Shown: positions 34,938 through 46,830, numbered from the stretch's first letter. The stretch: DNA of 64,000 nucleotides from Rhodeus uyekii (GCA_037043235.1 JAWRVZ010000586.1:62001-126000); one strand, 5' to 3'. The notes: a model not told the origin generated them from the sequence alone. Numbers and translations are program-made.

Positions 34938-35199
34938 CTCGTGTTTGAACTCTCACGAGATTCAGCGGGAGTTCAGGTCCCCAACCAACACCGTGCGATT
35001 TCACCGCCCCCTACTGGTGTACTAAGTATTAACAAGAAAAATTTAATAAAGCCAGTTGTACCGATTTTTCTAGGGAACTATTTTAATTGCGCATTATTCG
35101 CAGAGGTTTGGTCAAAGAACGATGATTTCATAATGAAAATATGAAGCTGTGGCCATTTTACGGCACCACCATTAAAAGCTGTCATTTGAATCATCAAAA

Positions 35200-38100
35200 A
35201 TGTCGTCTGCAAAAAAAGAACCGCAGCAAGGAACTTTGTTCCAATTCATGCAGGGTGGCGGTGACAGCCAGAAAAGAGAGGAAGAGAAGGAGCGGAAAAA
35301 AGTAATTGCAATGACAGAAAAAAGAAAGGCCTCACAGAAAAGGTAATTAGATTGAAAATCATGGTTCAGAAAGTAATGCATAAATAACTGAAGCCGTACA
35401 CCTACCTTTGGTTTGGCGATATTCCTATGTATAACTACAGAGCAGCTATGCGTAAAATTAATCATTTTAATGTTTATTGAAACATTTAATGATTATAGAG
35501 GGTGGAATGAACGACCAGCAGTGGTGTTTTATTAATTTAAGTTATACTTGTTTCGACCTATTATCAGGATTGTCAGCAAGAAAGTTGTACAATTCTGAAG
35601 TTTATGAAAAGCGGCGCTATATTTACAAGATAAAAATGTTTGTTGTCTAAAGAAAAATCAATAGGCGTTTTGATGGTAACAAATTGAAGTTAATAAACTT
35701 TTTAGCAAACAGTTAGATCTAACTCAATGTTACATATACTAAGTTACACTAAAATAATTCGTGTTTAGTAACATTATCAGTATTCTCAGTTGAAAGTTGT
35801 GCCAATAATGAATTAATTAATATTTAATTCAAATATATAATTATTGTAAGTTTAAAAAACTCTCAATTGATAATAATGTTGATTATTTTTTTCAGCTATG
35901 ACAAAAAGAAGCGGCAGAGAACTATTCATGAAGAATGGCAGGAGAAATATGATTGGGTCGAGTTTGAGGACAATACCATGTTTTGCAAAGTTTGCCGGCA
36001 ATATCCAGAGCTGTCTGACAAAGGATCATCACTAGTAACTGGCATTACACACAACTTCAAACTAGAATCTCTTAAATATCACAACAAAAGTGGAAAACAC
36101 CAGCTTTGTGTTAACAAACAAAAGTCTCAAGATAAACCTTCAGAAACTCCACTGGCTAAAAGTTTTAGAAAAGCTAGTGAACTGAATATGCCACAATATG
36201 ATGCGTTGTTTAACACAGCCTACTTCATAGCAACAGAAAATGAGTCATTCTTGAAATACCCAGAGTTGCTGAATCTGCTTGAGAAAAATGGCGTAACAAT
36301 AAATGCCAACTACAGAAATGAAAAAGCTTGTAAAGAGTTCTGTGTCAGCTGTGCAGAAGTTCTTAAAGATAATGTCATTGATGACTTGAAGAGTGTCAGA
36401 TATTTAAGTGTCCTTTCTGATGGATCCACAGATAAAGGAATAAGAGAACAAGAACTGGTGTATGTTAGATATGTTGACACAAATGGAAACCTCACAACTA
36501 AACTGGCAGACATAGTCCAGCTGAAACATGGCCACGCCCAAGGAGTCAAAGGGGCTTGAGACAGTAGGGCTGGATGTGGAAACACTGATTAATAAGCTGG
36601 TTGGAATCAATACTGATGGTGCTGCAGTGAATCTTGGACATAAAGGTGGGGCTGTGAAACTCATTATTGACACACTTAATAAAAGGCTTAATAGTGACCG
36701 TGAAGATGGTTTTCATGAGGACTGTAGCAAGCATATTCTTGTTGTTCACTGTGTAGCTCATACTCTTGAGCTTGTGTGACAGTATGAATGAGGTAAGGCT
36801 GGTGATTGACGCTCATGAGCACCAATCACCAGCGAGTGGGCACTATTTCAGGGCTGGTTGGTTGCAGCCTGGGATGCGTCACGTTTGGATCCCCCCCTTT
36901 TTCTGTTTTTGTTTCAGCGGGTTCAGGTATGTGCTGTTAGCACGTAGCGTTTTGCTAACTGTTTGTTATTGCTTGTTGTACTAATAGCTTGCTTGCTGTA
37001 CACCAGCCTGTCTTATCAGTTTGTGAGTTTCTCCGGATGCATTTATTGGGGCTGGTCCAAGGACGACGTGGCCGCTCCTTCGAGTCCTGTTTCCTCAAAC
37101 TTTTAACAGTTTTTCCTTTACTTTGTTTCTTTTGTAGAGTTGTGTATTATGACGTGTACTGTGCTGTGGTGACTGTTGCCCATCGTGTTACGGTGGAATT
37201 GTGACTACAATTTGCTTTTCATTCATTCTTTTTTTTTTTTTTTCAGGAGCTGGGGTCCCACGGGTGAAAGATCTTTTAGTGGTGGTGGTGCTGCTTCAAC
37301 GTTTGCCATGCGACACTTTTGAAGTGTGTGATCTGAGTTCACGGTGGGGTGTGTGTGGAAGTGTGTTTTTGGATAACTATCGCTGGTGATCACTCCGGTG
37401 GGTAACCCCAGCCCTGTAATTATATTTTGTTTTGCTTTATTTGAAAGTTATGTAAATGGGTTTTGTTTAATGTTTCTTCCTTCTGGTTTATTTTTGTTGT
37501 TTATGTAATTGTCTGTCACTGGATCTTGTTACCAGTGGGGACATTTTCTTTTTAAGTTTGTTTGTGTAATTTGGTATAATTTAAGTTTGATTAGTTTGTG
37601 CTGTTTTAGTTTTTTTGTAATTTCGTTTATGTAAATTGTTTTTGCATTGTCCATTGGAGAGAGAGCCACTATGAATGGCACCATAATATTGAGTCTATTT
37701 TAAGTGATTTGTCTATCTTGAATTCAAGTGGTAAATAAATTTTGTATTTTTATATGATGCCCATGTCTCCTGCCCACACTTCTTTATAGAGAATCGAACC
37801 TGTGTGACCTAATAACAAACTCTGGGGTTTATTTTTATTTCCTGGGTAAAACCCACCCAGGTGGCGTAGTCGAATTTTCTACAAGTAGCTAAATTTGGGC
37901 TTGTGTGTTAACCTGTACTGCTCCCTCGCCACACTTGCAGTATGCGATTCTAAGAAACATTGTCCTTACCTGCAAGAATTTGATAATGTTATAAAAGGGA
38001 TATTCAAACTGTACTACTATTCACCGAAGCGTAGGCGTGAATTGTATGAAATTGCCACAAATCTGGACAAAGAGTTAAAACATTATGGTGGAATTCAGCA

Positions 38101-38445
38101 AATAAGATGGATTGCCTAAAGCACTACCTAAAAACTACCTAAAGCACCTCACCACTGAAAGGTTCCTGACGTTCCTTCACTTCATGCTGGACTGGACACA
38201 AGTATTAAGTGAGGTATCAAAAGTGTTCCAGGAAAAAATTTGTCTCATTTCCCAAATTTCTGCACGAGTTGGGGAACTTAAGCAAAAGTTCAACAAAATG
38301 AAAACCAGAAGAGGTCAACTGCTCAGGAGGTTTTTGAGGGAAAAGGAAAGTGGCACATTCAGGGGCACTGATATAACACAACCCCAGAAAAGAGGCAGAT
38401 CTGAAGATACACCAGAAATGATCAGCTGTCAGGATCCTGCCCTGA
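35200..38445 (+). pseudogene. hAT/ZNF862-like transposase gene, spliced, broken
   Basis: Exon 1 starts at ATG 35,200 and ends at 35,342 before GTAATT; exon 2 starts at 35,896 after a T-rich tract and TTCAG, and the phase joins correctly. Exon 2 encodes a TTF-type zinc finger (FCKVC ... HNKSGKH) and a DUF4371-type region (VLSDGSTDKGIREQELV, GINTDGAAVNLG). A deletion near 36,552 shifts the frame; a solo LTR interrupts it at 36,775-37,933; another deletion lies near 38,115. The last recognisable part ends near 38,445, without the hAT dimerisation domain. Terminal inverted repeats were not found. It may be a dead transposon or a relic of a domesticated relative such as ZNF862-type genes. Confidence 0.8.
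36775..37933. mobile_element. Solo LTR in the hAT-like gene, 4-bp target CTTG
   Basis: A 1,159-bp insert starting TGTGACAG and ending CGCCACA, flanked by CTTG at 36,771-36,774 and 37,934-37,937. Leaving out the insert and one CTTG continues the transposase frame (ELAVCDS) across the junction. It contains pyrimidine tracts, an AATAAA (37,734) and no gene. The LTR strand is not proven; the AATAAA suggests plus. Confidence 0.78.
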
Positions 38446-38537
38446 TAGTCTTGTCTGTTTTGTCTTTGTTTAATGTGTGCTTGTTTGTCTTGTGCTTGAG
38501 CATATGGCTCTGTCTTTGTTCGTGTTTGCCATGTGGT

Positions 38538-38684
38538 CATCCAAAGTGACTAATATTGCACTTAAGGAGCACATTGAATCAGTTCTTGCTTTCGACATTT
38601 GTCTGAAGTATGTGTTTGCGTGAGACACTGCAAGGTATGGTAACGTAAATTAACCGAGTAAAAGGCCTCGAAAGGCCTCATAAC
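38538..38684. repeat. Dispersed repeat block, copy of 24,213-24,355
   Basis: CATCCAAAGTGACTAATATT through AAAGGCCTCATAAC matches 24,213-24,355 with one or two differences. It starts abruptly after a segment (38,424-38,530) that resembles neither neighbour. Confidence 0.85.
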
Positions 38685-39480
38685 GCAATAACATGGCATC
38701 TCACCTCCTTGGTTTTAGCTACCACTTCCCCTTGTTTAGTCCTTACAAGATTTAACTCAAAGATTAAAGACTCCGACTTCATTTCTTAAGAGCAAATCAT
38801 AATTATAAAATTTCTACTAGTGTATATGCATTGAATGGGTCCTAGCTCTGTCTCCCTTTCACTTCCGCTGGTGCTTGTCATGTTGAAATGTATAGCTTTT
38901 TATATCAAAGTACACATTAGATCTGTTTTGAGTGCAAGCTCAATTAGTTGTATGCATGGGCATGTGTTGCTTGATTCTAATGTACAGGGTTTTACAAATA
39001 CAAATATTTAATTTATCGTGTAACGAAAATATCAATAATGACCAGGGAGAGCGTGACTTTTCCGTGGCTTTAATCAAAAGAAAGACTTTTACCATGTTTG
39101 TTGCATCGTTGAGCAGTCGAATCCATCACAGAAGCTTACGTAAAGCACTTTACGTCTTATTGGAACAACTTCTTCAATAATGTAAATTGGACTCATGTTT
39201 AGCGGTTGCTCCAAAAACGATTCCTTACAAATAATCATGCTGCTTTAACAAGGCATTTGCGCTTTGTGATATCGCATAGGAGCTTTCTTATTGCAATGCT
39301 TACAGAGCTAGTCATTTTAACAAGAGATTCTCACTTTAGAGGCAGAAACTGTTGAGGCAGAAAAGATAAAACTTGTAATACTATCAGGAAGAAAAGACGA
39401 AAAAAACAGCTGAACAACAATGAAAGAGACCATGTGTAAACTCGTAAAAAGCAAAATAAACGTTTTTAGAACAATAAAGG
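38685..39480. repeat. Diverged partial copy of the 1-960 repeat, then unassigned DNA
   Basis: 38,760-39,070 shares order and words with 43,800-44,240 (for example AATATCAATAATGACC then CGTGACTTTTCCGTGGCTTT) but is diverged and lacks the TGTTGCCAG element. 39,070-39,480 is AT-rich with nothing recognised. Confidence 0.55.
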
Positions 39481-39489
39481 TATAGTCAA

Positions 39490-40275
39490 ATGGACCAAGG
39501 TAGTATAATCAAAGGTATAGTCAAAATGCTCCCTGTATGAGAGAAGCAGAAAAAGAATTAGAATTAGTTTTAATCATCTGAAAAACAAGAAAACAGTGGA
39601 TTTGTTTTAAGGCACTTTTACAGTAATGAATATAAAATTTCCCCAGAATGAGAATATTATTCAAAATGTATTGACTGTGTACATTTTCCATTATTACACC
39701 GAAAATGATGTCGTTTTTAGAAAATGACGAAATCAAAGTAATTGTAAGTTTAAGCCACTCATATGTCAAACCAAAAGGTTTTGCAAAATAAGCCATCAAA
39801 AAACAAATGTACTGTTGTTTCAATTTCATAATCACAAAAAGTACAACAATTGTGATCAATGTTAAATCTATATCTAAGAAGCTCTTAAGGATGGGTAAAT
39901 ATCATTAAAAAAATCGAAATGCACTTCCTTAGCTGTGGGAGATATTGGAAATTAGAAGGTGACCGGTCCATCCAATCATCCTGAACTTTGTTAAAATCCC
40001 CTCCTAATATGATATTGTCTGTGGAATATGTAAGTTTCAGGCCTGCTATTATTTCAGAAACTTCAGATAACAATTCTTTGTTTTGAAGAAATATTATTAT
40101 AACCATATATTTCCCTACTATAATAAACAAATCATCAGTTGAAAGGACACAGTGACCATTTGCGTTTGTTTTGTGTACAACTACTTTCGCAGGGCAATTA
40201 TAAAATAATACAGCAGCTAACGCAGAACAATTTGTTCCATGACCAAATATAGAATTTTGAACTATACTTTTGAAT
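39490..40275 (-). pseudogene. L1-like LINE fragment, C-terminus fused to endonuclease
   Basis: On the minus strand 40,275-39,885 encodes part of an L1 endonuclease (SIFGHGTNCSA, FLQNKELLSEVSEIIAGLK, ILGGDFN), directly followed by the last part of ORF2 (39,860-39,521; motifs NDIIFGVI and LGKFYIHYCK). The whole reverse transcriptase between them is missing. It is the same subfamily as 1,591-2,045 and 62,370-62,480. It abuts the mosaic repeat in the same way as at 1,590, which suggests that they were duplicated together. Confidence 0.72.
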
Positions 40276-40824
40276 ATAGAACTCCACAACTGTGTGCTTG
40301 AATGTTGCATGCGTAAACGCGTGCGATTGGACGTTGCGTTTACAACATATAAGTCTCTGTGGTCGGTTCAATTGCTCAACGAACAGGCTAAAAGGCTGTT
40401 AAAAGGCTTTCATTTGAAGTGAGCCGATTTCTAGTGGTGGACAGAGCGAGCAATTTATAAATAATTGTTGAAGCATGAAGAGCAATGTCTGACTGAAGTC
40501 TGACATACAAATGTTAACTGGTTACCAACAATTTCGTCCAAGTGTATATATATGTGTGTATATAATATTGTATAATCTAACGGCACAAATGTTAGTATTG
40601 CACATTAATAATGAATAACATTTGTTTTCATGTTTGTAAATATGATAGAGATAAGACAGTAAAGAGAACATTTTCAACTAGAGAGGATAAAGTTCGTCGA
40701 GACAAACTTTAGAAGTTGGCTGAGAACGTCGCACCGGAAACGTTAATTTCGCATGTTGGTAGCACAATTTAACATTAAATACAAAGTACGTTACGAAACC
40801 AGAAATTAACAGGTTGCTATGGTC

Positions 40825-42335
40825 TTCTGGGTGGTTGCTAGGGCGTTGCTAGGCAGTTTCTTAGGTATCCGGGGTGGTTGCAAAGGTAACCAGAGTGGTT
40901 GCTAGGGTGTTGCTAGGTGGTTGCTAGGGTAACCGGGGTGGTTGCTAGGGTAACCAGAGTGGTTGCTAGGGTGTTGCTAGGGAAACCAGAGTGGTTGCTA
41001 GGGTGTTGCTAGGGTAACTGGAGTGGTTGCTAGGGTGTTGCTAGGCGGTTGCTAGGGTAACTGGAGTGGTTGCTAGGGTGTTGGTAGGTGGTTGCTAGGG
41101 TAACCTGGGTGGTTGCTAGGGTGTTGCTAAGGAGTTGCTAGGGTAACCAGAGTGGTTGCTAGGTGGTTGCTAGGGTAACCTGGGTGGTTGCTAGGTTGTT
41201 GCTAGGGTAACCAGAGTGGTTGCTAGGCGGTTGCTATGGTATTTTGGATGGTTGCTAGGGTGTTGCTAGGTGGTTGCTAGGGTAACCAGAGTGGTTGCTA
41301 GGCGGTTGCTAGGGTGTTGCTAGGCAGTTGCTAGGGTATTTTGGGTGGTTGCTAGGCAGTTGCTAGGGTATCCTGGGTGGTTGCTAGGGTGTTGCTAGGC
41401 AGTTGCTAGGGTATTTTGGGTGGTTGCTAGGTGGTTGCTAGGGTATCTGGGGCGGTTGCTAGGTGGTCGCTAGGGTAACTGGGGTGGTTGCTAGGGTATC
41501 CTGAGTGGTTGCTAGGCAGTTGCTAGGGTATCCTGGGTGGTTGCTAGGGTGTTGCTAAGGAGTTGCTAGGGTAACCAGAGTGGTTGCTAGGCGGTTGCTA
41601 GGGTGTTGCTAGGCAGTTGCTAGGGTATTTTGGGTGGTTGCTAGGGTATCCTGGGTGGTTGCTAGGGTGTTGTTAGGCAGTTGCTATGGTATTTTGGGTG
41701 GTTGCTAGGGTGATGCTAGGCGGTTGCTAGGGTAAACAGGGTGGTTGCTAGGGCGTTGCTAGGGTATTTTGGGTGGTTGCTAGGCAGTTACTAGGGTAAC
41801 CAGAGTGGTTGCTAGGCGGTTGCTAGGGTATCCTGGGTGGTTGCTAGGGTGTTGCTAGGCAGTTGCTAGGGTATTTTGGGTGGTTGCTAGGGTGATGCTA
41901 GGCGGTTGCTAGGGTAAACAGGGTGGTTGCTAGGGCGTTGCTAGGCAGTTGCTAGGGTATTTTGTGTGGTTGCTAGGCAAATGCTTGGGTATCTGGGGCG
42001 GTTGCTAGGGTGTTGCTAGGTGGTTGCTAGGGTAACTGGGGTGGTTGCTAGGGTATCCTGAGTGGTTGCTAGGCAGTTGCTAGGGTATTTTGGGTGGTTG
42101 CCAGGGTAAACAGGGTGGCTGCTAGGGCGTTGCTAGGCAGTTGCTAGGGTATTTTGGGTGGTTGCTAGGGTTTTGCTAGGGTATCTGGGGCGGTTGCTAG
42201 GGTGTTGCTAGGTGGTTGCCAGGGTAACTGGGGTGGTTGCTAGGCAGTTGCTAGGGTATTTTGGGTGGTTGCTAGGCAGTTGCTAGGGTATCCAGGGTGG
42301 TTGCTAGGATGTTACTAGGTAGTTGTGAGGTCTTC
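40825..42335. repeat. Minisatellite, about 21-bp unit GGTTGCTAGGGTGTTGCTA
   Basis: About seventy imperfect units alternate between GGTTGCTAGGGTGTTGCTAG, GGTTGCTAGGGTAACCAGAG and GGTTGCTAGGGTATTTTGGG, giving higher-order patterns. Single diverged units continue to about 42,860. Confidence 0.95.
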
Positions 42336-43319
42336 TGGGTAGTTACTATGGCATTCCTAGCACAATTTAACACTTAGCTAACCACTATTAGCATGTAGCT
42401 ATTCACTGCTAGCATATGTAGCATGTTGGAAGTCCTGTTTGCTAGCATGAGTCAATAGACCCAACCCCCATGTCTCTACGACACTCAGAAGCAGAGATAT
42501 AGGTCTGGCTAAATGGTTGCTAGGGTTCTCTGTTTGGTTGCTAAGGAGTGGCTTCACAGCTACAGTGATGTTACTCCAAAGGCTCCTTGTGAGTATGAAC
42601 GATATAAACCAACCAGAATGCCTCTACGACATTCAGAACTGAGGATATCTCACTTTGTATTTGGTTGCTAAGGTGCTCCATAATGGTTGCTAGGGCGTGG
42701 CTAGGAAGTGTTGAAGAAGTTGATGATTGACAGTTTGCTAGCCCGAGTCATACGAGCCCACCCTCAAATTTCTATGACTTTTCTATCCAGAGATAGAAGT
42801 CGATCAATTTGAATGGAAGTCTATGGGATGGGTTGCTAAGGTGCTCTAAATGGTTGCTAGGGCGTGGCTTAATAGCTTCACTGTGATCCTGAGACACTCA
42901 TTGGTCGCCTGAGTAAAATGAGCCCTCCCCTTTGTCTCTGTGACGCTGTGATGCACAGCTATGTTCAATTCAAAATCCCTATGCAATTTGCCATTGTAGT
43001 TGGTGTTTCATGGGACGGCCTTCCCCATTCATCTCTATGGGACAAATTTGGGCAGCTCTAGCACCCCAGGGGTACAACTTTCACCCCATTGTGTGGTATA
43101 TTCTTACTGAGGCTGTCACCCTCTTCAAATGTGGCGAGTTTCATCTTTTTACAAATTCCTCACTCAGAGTTATTAATCGTCAAAGTTTGTCGCAATGTTA
43201 AGCCAATGGGATTGCGGCCTGCGGCCTGTTCTGATTTTGGGGTCTGTAGCACTAACGCTGTAGGACGAGATGCGTTTAGAAAAAGGTGCTCAGAAGAATA
43301 ATAATAATAAAAATAAGTT

Positions 43320-43460
43320 TATTAGCATTTCAATATGTTGGCTGCTTCTCAGCCAACTTAATAAAAATAATAACTATATAGTTTATTAGAATTTCAATAT
43401 GTTGGCTGCTTCTCAGCCAACTTAATAAGTTTATTAGCATTTCAGTAAGTTGGCTGCTTC
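43320..43460. repeat. Repeated short palindromes at insert right end
   Basis: TTTATTAG...ATTTCAATATG followed by TTGGCTGCTTCTCAGCCAA occurs two and a half times; TTGGCTG/CAGCCAA can pair as a hairpin. The last copy (43,436-43,462) is incomplete and marks the insert end. Confidence 0.75.
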
Positions 43461-43849
43461 TAAGTTAAAATTATATTGCATACTATGCTAATATATAGTT
43501 AATCCAATACTATAAGTGCTAATTTTTTAATAAAGATTTCAGGTGAATTTGCACATCTGGTTTTGTCTTTATTGAACATGACTTAATGGCAGATTAAGAA
43601 TACTTTCTTACTTCTGTATATATTATATATTCACAAATGTTTCTTTCATTAAGATTGGTTAGAGGTTTACTAAAAGAAACTTTACATTAGAATAAGCTTT
43701 ATAAACTTAGCAAAATCGTGCCAGTCCTACCAGTTTGCATTTGTACAAAAAAGTATTTTTTAATCGTGCTGCAATTGAGCTATGTACAATATTTAACTCA
43801 AAGATGAAAGATTTTCCACTAGTGTATGCAATGAATAGCTTCTAGCCAT

Positions 43850-44081
43850 TGTTGCCAGACTGGAGTGACGATTTCCAACCCAACTACAGCATAAAACCCG
43901 CCCAAAAAACTAGAGAGACGATTGATGACAGGGGAGACGATTGTTGATGGTATTTATATGCATTTATATATGAAATTTGGGCGGGTTTTTTCGTCAAAAA
44001 CCAGCCCAATTTTTATCAACCAGCCCAATGCATTTTTTTTTCCCAGTGGGACGTGACCAAAACCCGCCCAACCTGGCAACA
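43850..44081. mobile_element. MITE-like element with TGTTGCCAG termini, second copy
   Basis: Reverse-orientation counterpart of 492-691, starting TGTTGCCAGACTGG and ending CCTGGCAACA, 232 bp. No coding sequence. Confidence 0.6.
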
Positions 44082-44371
44082 CAGTGTGTCTCCCTTTCAC
44101 TTCCGCGATTGCGGTCATGATTGGCGAATTATCATTGGCTGTTCACATGTCATGCATAACCCAATTTTTGCAAATACAAATATATAGTTTATTGTGTAAA
44201 AGGCAAATATCAATAATGACCTATAGAACGTGACTTTTACGTGGCTTTTAATCATAATACCGAAATACTACACCGGGACTCTTATTTTGTCTGACTCGTT
44301 GGATTTCTGATGTGGGACATAAAAGTGTTACTTAAACATTGTCATAATTCATCTTTACTTCATAAGATCAC

Positions 44372-44415
<44 letters not shown>
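44372..44415. repeat. (TG)n microsatellite
   Basis: About 22 TG dinucleotides, counterpart of the shorter (CA)n at 239-263. Confidence 0.95.
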
Positions 44416-44418
<3 letters not shown>

Positions 44419-44796
44419 GTGTTTAACCTTTAAATCCCTTAGTCATAAAAGCAATCAGTAACTTCTAATTAATGCAAAGCTGTATATACAGTGGAGTTCA
44501 CTTATCTCGAGTCATGGTTAACTGGCCAATACTATTATGTCGACGATTTTGAAATGGAACCGCCAAACTCCCTATTTGTCTCAGTATTTTCTTGTTGGTT
44601 GTGTAGATTCCTTAATGTCGCCGAAATCTAGTATCTCGAGCATAAATGAGAGACAAATTATCCACTTCACATGGCTATTTCGTGACTGAGTTTGCATTGC
44701 AGGTGGAGCGCGCGCTCACTTCAATGACAGTTCACTCACGTTGATCTGAGGGATAACACGCTGCAGGTATTCTGTGTTTTTTTTCTTCTTCTAAAA

Positions 44797-45120
44797 ATGT
44801 CTGGAGGTCTTAAGAGAAAACTGGACAATCAATCTCAAAGATGTCGACGATGCAGTGTTTCAGTGGTTCACAAATACCCGTACACGAGCAACAAACCTTC
44901 CCTTCAATGGTCCCTTGCTGATGGAGAAGGTGGACATTCTTGCTGCTTTGACTTTACTTTAAAGCAAATCCGGGGTGGCTGAATCGTTTCAAAAAGAGGC
45001 ACAACATTGTCTTCAAAGTGATTTGTGGAGAGAGCAGTGCGGTTAAACAGGATCAAGTGGATTCGTGGCTTAAGTCTCAAAAGCGCACAGTTCTGGATGA
45101 GACTCGGAACATTTCAGCCT
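44797..45120 (+). pseudogene. Tigger transposase, CENP-B-type DNA-binding domain
   Basis: Starts with ATG 44,797. Across frameshifts near 44,838 and 44,958 the peptide shows GPLLMEKVDILAA and NPGWLNRFKKRHNIVFK (or close), the helix-turn-helix pattern of CENP-B/Tigger transposases, then a VDSWL stretch. The DDE catalytic core is absent. It would have bound the transposon ends. Confidence 0.8.
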
Positions 45121-45294
45121 ATCGCTTCATCAAACAAATCGCGGCAACACTGTTGTGTAAAAAAACACCAAAAACACGAGCATCCTCTTTCTCATTTAAT
45201 CTCATATTTCTCATTTACATCATGTACATCAATAAATTTTCATTTTTCTTTCTTGAGGGTTGTTATCTTTGGGCTCTGACAGCTGCTGCTTCCA

Positions 45295-45395
45295 CGGTCA
45301 CTCTGACAGCTGCGCTGATAGGCTGTCTGACCTGTCAATCATGCAAGAAAACGTGATTGGCTGTGCTGCCCTGAAGGCGGGCTCTTCTCTTAAAG
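45295..45395. promoter_or_regulatory. Promoter-like module shared with hAT at 26,984-27,080
   Basis: About 95 bp with roughly seven differences from the hAT copy. It contains GATTGGC (CCAAT-box type), GGCGGGC (GC-box type) and paired CTGTCTGACCTGTC motifs. The two elements belong to different superfamilies. Confidence 0.55.
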
Positions 45396-45830
45396 GGATG
45401 AGCGCAGCGCAGAGAGCAGAGAGGGAGAGACTGTACTTTGGAGAGAAAGAGAGACTGCTTTTCTTTTTGTTCTGATTCTGACTTGTATTTATTTTCTTAT
45501 TGCGTGAATTGCGGATTATCTGCATCTGAGGGTTATATGTGGGGAAATCGGTAATATAGTATATGCATTGTATGTTAATATATGTATGGGTTATCTCGCG
45601 AAACGGTTATCTCGATGCTTTTTCCCGACCCCCGACGCCGTTGACATAACCGAACTCCACTGTATATACATTTATTCCTTTAATCCCCCTTATGATCTCC
45701 TGTCACAGGAGATCAACACCTTACAGAACAAGCTCCTCATCTTCTTCATTTTCCTGGTCATGGTCCATCTCTTCCCTTCTGCTTCCACCCATTGTTTGCA
45801 TATCTATTTCTATTTCTATATCTATTATAT

Positions 45831-46830
45831 ATCTATTTTTAAAATAAAATTATTATAAAATTATTAATAAAATTTTGTAAAATGTTATATCTATTTCTGG
45901 ATGATCGTCCCCTCTCGTCTACCTGAGCTTTAGTTCCATGTTTTCCTTCAGAATCTCCTCCTTTACTCTCAACCATCCTTCCTTACATCTGTCTTTATCC
46001 TCCTCTTCACCTTCCCTTTCTTTCCCCATTATGGTTCATTGCTATATCCCTCATCCTTATCATGTCTTCCATTTTCATCCTTCCCTTACTTGCTTTTTCT
46101 CTCTTTCTACTTCTTATGTCTAACCCCTCTTCTAGTTCTGCCTGATTCTTCCATTCCAGTTCTGCATTCCATCGTCCCTCCTGGGCTTCGTCATGGATTC
46201 TCGTCAAAAGTCTCATATCCCCACAACAGTTGTTTAGCCCTTGCCCAAGGGCCTATGATCTGCCCTGAATATTATATTATTGTTTTACACCTGCCTTCAT
46301 CTATTGCCCCTAAATAAATCTCTGGTTGTGATTTGATAAAGTTAAAACATGTGTAGTTCTTTATTTTTTATCCGAAACTTTTCCCAAAATCCTGGTTTCT
46401 CCCCTAAATCTACCAAAATCCCTCTCTCAGGTACCCATGCCCCTGTGTACTCTATCACTTGGACCAGTCTTATCTGTGATGTATTTGTTTTTGCTGCATT
46501 GCTTGTTTTACCCCTCTATCCATGCACATTATAAAATGTCCACAAATAAAAAATGTCCACTTTATCCACAAATAAAATGGTTGACCCTACCTCATAGTTA
46601 ATTTCACATCCCCCAATGCCCCAGTAATGGCTCAAACAATAATCCCTTCTTTCCCTTCGATTTTTTCTTAGGTAGTCTACTATCAGAGTTGTCAGAGTTT
46701 TGTGTGTGGTATTCTGTTTTTATCTGCACAATCAATCCTCCCCCTTTACTGCAGGACACTTGGTCTCCTGTAGCGTTCTGGATGGGGGATCAGTTGCTTC
46801 AAGGCATGTCCAGGTGTCTCCTGTGAATGA
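45831..46830. other. Unassigned sequence
   Basis: A pyrimidine-rich plus strand. The minus strand has a short open frame (46,216-46,007) encoding a strongly charged helix-like peptide, but no known family is recognised. The right part is ordinary AT-rich DNA. Confidence 0.35.

Larger units (their letters stand above)
40677..43468. mobile_element. Non-coding repeat element with GTTGCTAGG minisatellite core
   Basis: This 2.8-kb insert is absent from the matching place in the copy at 1-1,590 (about position 1,100). It has a unique left end, a 1.5-kb minisatellite, a non-coding right part (42,340-43,300), and a right end with repeated GTTGGCTGCTTCTCAGCCAAC-like palindromes. No coding sequence or clear terminal inverted repeats are seen, and the exact borders are ambiguous by a few bases. 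Superfamily unassigned. Confidence 0.6.
44489..45662 (+). mobile_element. Tigger/pogo-type transposon, internally deleted
   Basis: Inverted termini CAGTGGAGTTC, with TA on both sides (44,487-44,488 and 45,663-45,664), and an empty site visible in the copy near position 165. It encodes the N-terminal DNA-binding part of a pogo/CENP-B-like transposase in broken frames but no catalytic domain. 45,295-45,395 matches the interior of the hAT at 26,254-27,334. Total length is 1,174 bp. Confidence 0.9.
40276..45830 (+). repeat. Mosaic repeat, inverted counterpart of 1-1,590, with two inserts
   Basis: 40,276-40,676 and 43,470-44,488 plus 45,663-45,830 together match the reverse complement of 1-1,590. 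The gaps are filled by the minisatellite-bearing repeat (40,677-43,468) and the Tigger element (44,489-45,662). Comparison gives the empty-site structure of both inserts. Confidence 0.82.

Noticed and set aside
46007..46216. Charged helical protein on the minus strand
   Set aside because: Short, no start context or homologue recognised, and the plus strand is a simple pyrimidine-rich tract that yields such peptides by composition.
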